Positions 57,949-64,000 of a stretch of DNA of 64,000 nucleotides are shown here, in pieces. Each line of letters opens with the position of its first letter. Positions within the stretch are counted from its first letter, which is position 1. Source of the DNA: Verticillium longisporum. Its lineage: Eukaryota; Ascomycota; Sordariomycetes; Glomerellales; Plectosphaerellaceae. A program made the translations under genes and the position numbers. Below the pieces are notes generated by a model. The model was not told the DNA's origin. It was given only the letters and a program-made list of their open reading frames with translations, and ran no database searches. The stretch is taken from NCBI GenBank assembly GCA_019188255.1, contig JAETXT010000005.1, forward strand, positions 558,001 to 622,000, given 5' to 3'.

Positions 57949-58686
57949 ATGGGCACTCCCGACTTCGATCGATTCTTCGACCTTCCCCCTGAAATTCGCG
58001 AGGAGATCATTTCCTACCTCACCACCGCCCCAGATCTCATACCCCTCAACCCTCTGACGCCTTTCACCCCCTTCCCTCACGATCTCTTCCTCTCTCACCC
58101 CCTCCTCCATGCGACGGCCTCGTTGCTCTACTACACCTCCAACACCTTCATCCTGGACCTGACAGCCCACGCCCGCGCCGCCACCGAACGCGCCCTCGCC
58201 GACCCCTACCACAACATCCTCCTGAGCCCCTCCGCCCGCCGCCGCATCCGCCACCTCACATTCCGCCCCGCCCGCCTCGGCACAGCCTTCACGACCCTCG
58301 TCCTGCCCGCCCTGACAGACATGATCCTCGCCGGCAGCCTCCGCCACCTGACGGTCCTGATGCCCGTCCGCCGGCACCGCGGCCCCGTAGCCCCGGGCCG
58401 TCCCGCCCCGCCGCCGACGCAGACCGAGCGCGCCGAGGACGCCGCCTTTGCGTCGTCGCCCGCCTTCCGCGCCCTGCTGCGCCTGCTCGCCGACCCGGAC
58501 CTCGAGACGGCGCGGTTGACGGTCCTGTCCGAGCACAGGCCGCTGTGGTGCGCGTACCACGACGAGGGGGCCGCGTGCTGCTACGCCGGGCGCGGCCGGG
58601 GCGTTGCCGACGTGGACTGGCGGGCTCTGGCGGCGGAGTGCGCGGGCGAGGACCCGGAGCTGCACATCGCACGGGTTGGGAGATGA
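57949..58686 (+). CDS. F-box-like fungal protein
   Basis: Single exon, 245 residues, from the ATG opening MGTPDFDRFFDLPPEIREEI. The N-terminal FFDLPPEIREEIISYLTT is an F-box-like helix; it is followed by LFLSHPLLHATASLLYYTSN, typical of fungal F-box-like proteins that survey house-keeping-sized substrates, then a Pro/Arg-rich GC-rich region and a C terminus with LLADPDLETARLTVLSEH. Such proteins can recruit substrates to SCF ubiquitin ligases, but no substrate domain is visible here. Very high third-position GC creates a 303-codon antisense frame that is a shadow. Confidence 0.7.
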   Translation: MGTPDFDRFFDLPPEIREEIISYLTTAPDLIPLNPLTPFTPFPHDLFLSHPLLHATASLLYYTSNTFILDLTAHARAATERALADPYHNILLSPSARRRIRHLTFRPARLGTAFTTLVLPALTDMILAGSLRHLTVLMPVRRHRGPVAPGRPAPPPTQTERAEDAAFASSPAFRALLRLLADPDLETARLTVLSEHRPLWCAYHDEGAACCYAGRGRGVADVDWRALAAECAGEDPELHIARVGR

Positions 58687-60264
58687 GTCTTTCTGGCGTC
58701 GGCGATGTCTGACTGGGGTTTGGGCTCTGGCTTGTCGCTCCGACTTCATTCCTGCGGCAAGATGATGTTGATCTGCAACAAATCCCCCATCACCATCCCC
58801 ATACACAGTACCTGCAGCTACGTTGTCTGACAGAGAGCAAGGTAGTATGGGCGCTTTCTAAAGCTTGAAACTCGCTCTCACAGAGTCGTCAGCATCATGC
58901 AAGCCGACGCTCACACGTGAGAAGCGCAGAGTCAAGATGCTTTCGCGGCGAAAACAAAACCGCACGATTCACAATCATGTCAATAGCGGAAGCCGCTTTG
59001 GTCTGTCCGACCTTCGCTATTCTTATCCTGAAGCTCTCCCTATCCCCGTGACATGGCCGCGTTCCAGGAGGCAAAGCGAGCCAAGGGGACAGACAAAAAA
59101 ACATCAGATGGCACCGCCGAACGAGCCGCACGAACCACACACTCCCCTATTCCTAAACATAGGTAGCCAAGCAACCGCATCAGCGCTCGTTTTAAGCTTG
59201 TTTCCCACACCATGATCCATCACGAGACGAAACAAAACATCCCACCCGCCCGCCAGCCCGGCCGGGCCCCCAATTCTCACCACTCCGCCATGACCTCGTC
59301 GCCGCAAACACCAATGTCCCCCCAAAGTACGGCATGGGAATTAGTAACAGGGCAGAACATAAGCCACCCGATCTACAGCCGTCCCGCCCCGCGCTTCCCG
59401 TCCGTGCCACACACGCCGCGCGCCCCCTTTCGTCCACCTTGCCAGCAAAGCGTACGCATGTGTGTATGTGTGTGCAACCAGAGACCGATTGCTGAGAAGT
59501 TGACCGATTTCCATGACTAGCTGGATTCGCAAAGCAGACACGCACAGTCGTCCTTCCCACCCAACCCCCCACAGCTCATCAATGCCGTGGCACATTGTCA
59601 CGGGCACAGATGGTCTTTCCCCTCCGTAACCCCCCATTCCTCACCAATTTAGACTTAGACTCATCTCACACGCGTGAGACATGCCTGTCTCATCCCGCCC
59701 CTCGGCACATTCACCGCCACGATCGACACTACCGCAGCTTCTTCCGCCGCCCTCGTCATCAGGCATGCTTCGGAGCACAGCCAAGGCCTGCCTGGCACGG
59801 CACCTGATTGACAATCGGGGCACACAGAGCCTGTCGACGACGGACATATTTCACATGCCAAGAGGCCAGGAAAGAGACAGTGAGGGAGGCGACAAAACCA
59901 ACATGGCCGGGCCGGCATGATTCGGTCGATGCGCAAGCAAAGTCAAAACTCAATGTCGTCATTTGTGTGTTCTGTGAGGCTCCCCAAGTTGTTATCGCTT
60001 TCTTGCAGTACCGACCGCCCTGAAGATTTGACAGGCAAACAAAAAGCAAGATCCCATTCTAGCGCTGACTCCCGTCGTAGGTTCCACCAGATAAACCCGA
60101 AACCCATGAAAGACAAAACATGCTCGCTGCCTGCATTCCCGTTTCCCCGCATCCACATGTCAGCCTCGCCCTCAGATGCCCTGCATCATCAGCCGTTGTC
60201 ATGCAACGGGCGCTTGTCATGATCCGGCATGGTAACGTGTGTCCCTGCTGACAAGAGCGACGAT
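58687..60264. other. Intergenic, no supported gene
   Basis: Short frames only. 59640-60230 may include the 3' untranslated region of the small minus-strand gene. Confidence 0.55.
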
Positions 60265-60510
60265 TTACTCGCGGTCATCGGGGTGCTCGCCGTAGTGAAC
60301 GGGGCCCAGGCGCAGGAACTGCAGGCCGGCGGCGTTTGAGTTGGAGCTGCTCACGCTGGAAGAGCGGCGAGTGAGAGGGCGGCTCGCATCAGGAGCCTGA
60401 GGGTAGGTGGAAGAGGTAGTAGGCGCCAGCGAAAGGAAGTTTGTAGGGCGGCCAGGGACGGTGAAGCTGCTCGTCTGCTCGAGCTGAGGAGAGACAGAAG
60501 GAGAAGACAT
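60265..60510 (-). CDS. Short conserved Ser-rich protein
   Basis: 81 residues from the ATG at 60510 (MSSPSVSPQLEQTSSFTVPG) to the stop at 60265. The middle is Ser/Pro/Thr-rich with TRRSSSVSSSNSNAAG; the C terminus ends LQFLRLGPVHYGEHPDDRE. A terminal FLxLGPVHxGEH-type motif recurs in small uncharacterised Sordariomycete proteins, as far as I recall. No signal peptide or membrane span. The frame is open upstream, but those residues look like leader. It is flanked by unusually long non-coding DNA on both sides, as often seen for regulated genes. Function unknown. Confidence 0.55.
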   Translation of the reverse strand: MSSPSVSPQLEQTSSFTVPGRPTNFLSLAPTTSSTYPQAPDASRPLTRRSSSVSSSNSNAAGLQFLRLGPVHYGEHPDDRE

Positions 60511-63500
60511 TGGAAATGATGTTTGGCGGTTGGCTAAAACGGCGGGTAGATGTTCAAACGTGGTGGAGTATATTTTCGAGAGGTTATGTGTGTGCGAGAT
60601 GCAGGTTGGTAGCTTGAGCTGATGAAGAAGAGGCAGACTGTTGAAAGCAGCAGGACAGCATCTCACCTTTATATACCAGGCTACACACGGCGGTAGACTG
60701 AGCACCACCAGCTCGGACGTGATGAGCTAAGTTTCCAAGGGTGACAGGCCACCTCAGCACCACGACAGATGGCCACAGGAATGCCACCTCGAGCAGAGGG
60801 TGGACGGCCGGGAGAGGGGGAGAGGTGCAGGCGGGGAGCGACCTGAGATCAGAACCACCCCCAAAACCAGTGCTCGGCCGAAGACGCCAAAAAAAAAAAA
60901 GACCCCCACTGTACCGAAGGCGACGGTGTTTCACCCACCTTCTGCGCCCAAAACAGAGACGATGGGCCGCAAAAGCTCCATGACCCAGGCCCAAAAAAGA
61001 ATATGGATCGCGTCTTCGTCTCGAAACCCCCTCACATCATTTCGCAGTGTCTCTCGTTCCGTCCCCGCTGCGGCCTGCCGCGCCAGTAACAACAGCGCGC
61101 GCTCGCTCGCACACACACGTGGGGCCGGAATTCAGTCAATTGGCCCCTCGTTGAAGAGAGCAACAGAGGCGCAATGATGATAGAGGAATGCGTAAGAGAA
61201 AAGCCGCGGTTGCCCCCAGTGCCAATGGTACCCGCAGGTGGCGCAAGGGTGGTGCAGCTGGTGCTGAACACCCAGTAGAGAGAGATAATCGTAGGTTGTC
61301 ATGTGTCGCGCGGGGCGCGGGGAGCGAGCCCAAGGTAGGAGGCCATCACAGGTGGTTTCTACGACTCCAGAAAATCGACGGCGCCGGCCGGCGTGGATAT
61401 CGTAACCTCGTCAGCGGATGTGGAGACATTCGGCTCAGATGTCAGATTGTCTTTCCATGTGCTCCGAGCCAAGAAGCCGGTTCAACGGTGCCCTGGCCGT
61501 CTTCCATTGGGTCTCCGGCGCATGTCAAGAGGATTTCTCGGAACGACGATAATCGCCGCAGCTGGAGCCGGTCGCCCGCCTGCCTGCCGACGCCTTACCA
61601 AGCCTTACTGTGCCAGTGACAGTGTGCCACTCGCTTTCACGGTGCCGGGTATACGGCAATTTTTCCTTCTCGTCTACCATTTTCTCGTGCGTTCTGTGTA
61701 TTCCGTGCTCGCAGGTGAAAGGGTGTGGAGGTGCGGGGGTCAAGTCGGCATTCTTCTCCTTGCCAGCGATTCACACCCAGTCATCGTCCACCATCAGCCC
61801 TCATAAAGGTTGTCCGAGTCTAGCCGGGGAGCAATCGGCCTGGCATTTTCCTGGCCTTGGCAAGATCTCGTCCTCGGTGTCACTTGCAAGTCAGGTATGT
61901 GATTGTCGGGGGAGGATCTCGTCACCTGCAAGTGTGTTCCCTCGACAGCTCGTGACTCGGCCAGAACCTCGACTCACCTTCCGCTGGGTATGCGTCTCGG
62001 AAGGGGACTGCAGGCTCATCAAATCAGCTGACAGGCCATGCATTTTCAGGTCATGACGAGGCTTCAACCCCTCCACTTCCAGCCCATGACCACCGCACCG
62101 CTCAAGGACAGCCGTTTGGCCGGCATATGGTGAGTGACGAAAGCTAAATCACCTCACCACCTTGCAACGCATTGAACGGTCAAGTCGTCTGGCGTTGCCT
62201 ACTTCTTGGGGTTCGTGGTTGGCCCTGCAAGGATGGAATCATCCGTCGTCTATCGGTTTGCCCTCTTCTTCTGAGGCAGAGGCTGGCTTCACGTGGCAAG
62301 ACAAATGTAGCCAAGTGCTATTCAACCTGCCCGAGTCTTCCACAGGCCTCGACAGATCAATCTGCATTCCCGAGATGATTGACCCAACAGAAGCCGGATC
62401 TGAAGAGACTAGAATATGCCCGCTCCCAAGACGAATGACAGTAGGTTCCGCGGCTGCTAAGGTCGCCAGCTATGCGACCAGACGGGCCGCGGCCGCGGCA
62501 CCCCTGAGAGCTTGGCATCCAACTGAGTCAATTTCAACTTCGTTGATGGCCGGCATGACGCATCGTCCCATGAACAGACCAACTCATCACCAGCTTGAAG
62601 TCCCTGCCGAGCCAACAGTCCTGTTGAGGGGTGGCCGGAGTGCGCTATACTACCACAAAAGAAAGGCATTGTGATTCGGTCATGCATTAGCGGAGATGAT
62701 TTGGCAGTGCTACCCGAGAGGCGAGCAAAGTAGAGTTTTTCCAACAGTACCAAGAGTGACTTGGAACCCCTTCTCGAGCCACAGAACCGGCATGGAGCTG
62801 GTCAACGTAGGCAGGAAACTGATTGTGCTAGCCGGAAGTCTCATCCGGCAAGGCAATTGATTTGTTGGGGGCAAGGGTTACGAGTAGCACATGTTGTTGG
62901 TATTGATGGACCAAGGAGCGTCCGGGCACCGTCAGGGTCAACCAGAATGTGGGTATTTCGCCTGTTTCGATCAACTTCATGGGGCACAATAGCCTCGGAC
63001 AGACGCCGTCATCCTCGAGACAGCCCTGCTTGACTGGTTACGGAAAGATCGGTCCGTTGACAGTAGGTCGGCCGCGTTGTCTCCAGGTCAGACGCTGCAA
63101 CCGTGTTGGTGACGGTGTGGTTCAACCTGCAGATACATCTTAGCCGTGAGCAGACCGCGCGCCGCAGGCCTCAGGCGTTTGGCGTTATACAATCATCTAG
63201 CCAGACCGCCACGTCCGATTGTGCCAGGGGTTTCGCTCCTAGACGTGGCCGCAGCTTGATATGGAAGTTGAGAGGCAAGACCAATCACGAAGTGGTATGT
63301 TAAATCGCATATGATCTTGAGCTGGACACCTGATCGTATAGAGCTGGGCTGTTCCTTGTTTCCGTGATCAATAGTCGGCACGTTACAAATTACGTCGTTG
63401 ATAGCAGTTGTCCGTGGTCGTCTAAAAAGGGGCGTGCGGCTACTCGAGCGGTGGTAGTGGCTGATGGCCGAGTCGTGAACTGGCCTCGGCGCTTAGGTCA

Positions 63501-64000
63501 GAATGTTGGTGCTGATTGGTGGTTGCCAGCGCGCATGCGGTTTCGTCACACGCTTATCGCATGCCCAGGTGTTGGAGCTCGTCTGTTGCGTTTCCGAGCG
63601 GGAAAATTGATGCCTCGATGACCTCTTCTTGTGGTTGTCCCTGCAAGCCGGTCCTGGAGGTGGGCACAGGGCCGGTCAAAGTGGCTTCTGGCAGGCAACT
63701 TAGTCTGTCAGGTATCCACCAATGCAACTTGTCCACCGCGTTAATGAGCGGTAGACAACCGCTACCCGCCTCTTGCGTGCTTAGCTCGTCTCGTTCATCG
63801 GCGCAGACGACCTGAATGGACTCAAGATACACGCAATGCGTACGCATGTAAGGGCAGCCTGCCAACATCGGTCAAGCCCTGGTTGAACCTCGCAGGTTGA
63901 GAAGGCGCGCGTGCCTGATGGTAGAAACCTTGTCACCCCCTCCCCCCTAACCCTTCTTACCTACTATATTGGCAGCACTCGGCGATCGATTACTATGGCC
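60511..64000. other. 3.5-kb stretch without a convincing gene
   Basis: Open frames of up to about 170 codons occur on both strands, but none has a recognisable domain, signal peptide or coherent intron structure. A 12-A run lies at about 60889. A small or poorly conserved gene could be missed. Confidence 0.5.

Noticed and set aside
57895..58806. 303-codon open frame antisense to the F-box-like gene
   Set aside because: Gly/Glu/Val-rich shadow of a very GC-rich gene; the sense frame has the F-box-like motif.
61188..62674. Frames of 137-170 codons near the right end
   Set aside because: No motif and no intron structure; composition resembles the surrounding non-coding DNA.
63930..63970. CCCCCTAACCC-like bases near the window end as telomeric repeat
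   Set aside because: Single irregular occurrence, not a tandem array.
1..64000. tRNA, rRNA, CRISPR array or bacterial operon signals
   Set aside because: None seen by eye; the genes have fungal introns and families.

Overview
This window is nuclear DNA from a filamentous ascomycete (Pezizomycotina, probably Sordariomycetes; the order is a guess). The evidence is: genes with short GT-AG introns of about 50-80 nt and CTAAC/CTGAC branch sites; fungal protein families; and a large AT-rich block whose substitutions have the C-to-T at CpA pattern of repeat-induced point mutation (RIP). No bacterial signals, tRNA, rRNA or CRISPR array were seen.

Layout. 1-4.2 kb: a small inverted-repeat element and a three-exon polytopic membrane-protein gene. 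4.7-22.7 kb: a secreted alginate-lyase-family gene on the minus strand, cut in two by a 16.7 kb AT-rich island (5608-22331). The island has 20-bp terminal inverted repeats and an 8-bp target duplication, which suggests a hAT-type outer element. Nested in it are an intact solo LTR (5978-6264), a heavily mutated reverse-oriented LTR of the same family (15527-15815), and two nearly identical, unmutated pogo/Fot1-type DNA transposons in inverted orientation (6737-8595 and 17494-19353). 23.5-27.6 kb: a secreted parallel beta-helix protein, a small Cys-rich protein gene, and a protein-kinase pseudogene with five in-frame stops in one otherwise open frame. 27.9-33.8 kb: a young, intact Ty1/copia retrotransposon with matching 213-bp LTRs and an ATAGA target duplication. 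35.5-37.0 kb: a conserved fungal coiled-coil/low-complexity protein. 37-42.2 kb: a gene-poor stretch.

42.2-55.4 kb is the most interesting part. After a small Rossmann-fold NAD(P)-binding protein come three genes that look like a self/non-self recognition or regulated-death locus: an ankyrin-subtilisin fusion (43323-46827, minus), a small conserved protein of unknown function (47585-48525, minus), and a divergent six-exon NLR-like gene of about 2030 residues (49026-55432, plus). The NLR-like gene has an acidic N terminus, an alpha/beta-hydrolase domain, a NACHT-like domain without a P-loop, a winged-helix-like region, many ankyrin repeats and a C-terminal ZZ zinc finger. It appears degenerate at two catalytic sites (Asp at the nucleophile elbow, no Walker A). 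55.9-60.5 kb: a UPF0183/PHAF1-family gene, an F-box-like protein and a short conserved protein. The last 3.5 kb has no convincing gene.

Two cautions. Five non-transposon reading frames (35459-37017, 43323-46827, 47585-48525, 55930-57565 and the lyase remnant near 22353) each need one base added to join two well-matching halves, often at a short homopolymer. One is in the usually well-conserved UPF0183 gene, so assembly indels are a real possibility. The stop codons in the lyase and kinase remnants are base substitutions of RIP type and are not explained that way. Family names come from recognising sequence motifs by eye; no database search was run.
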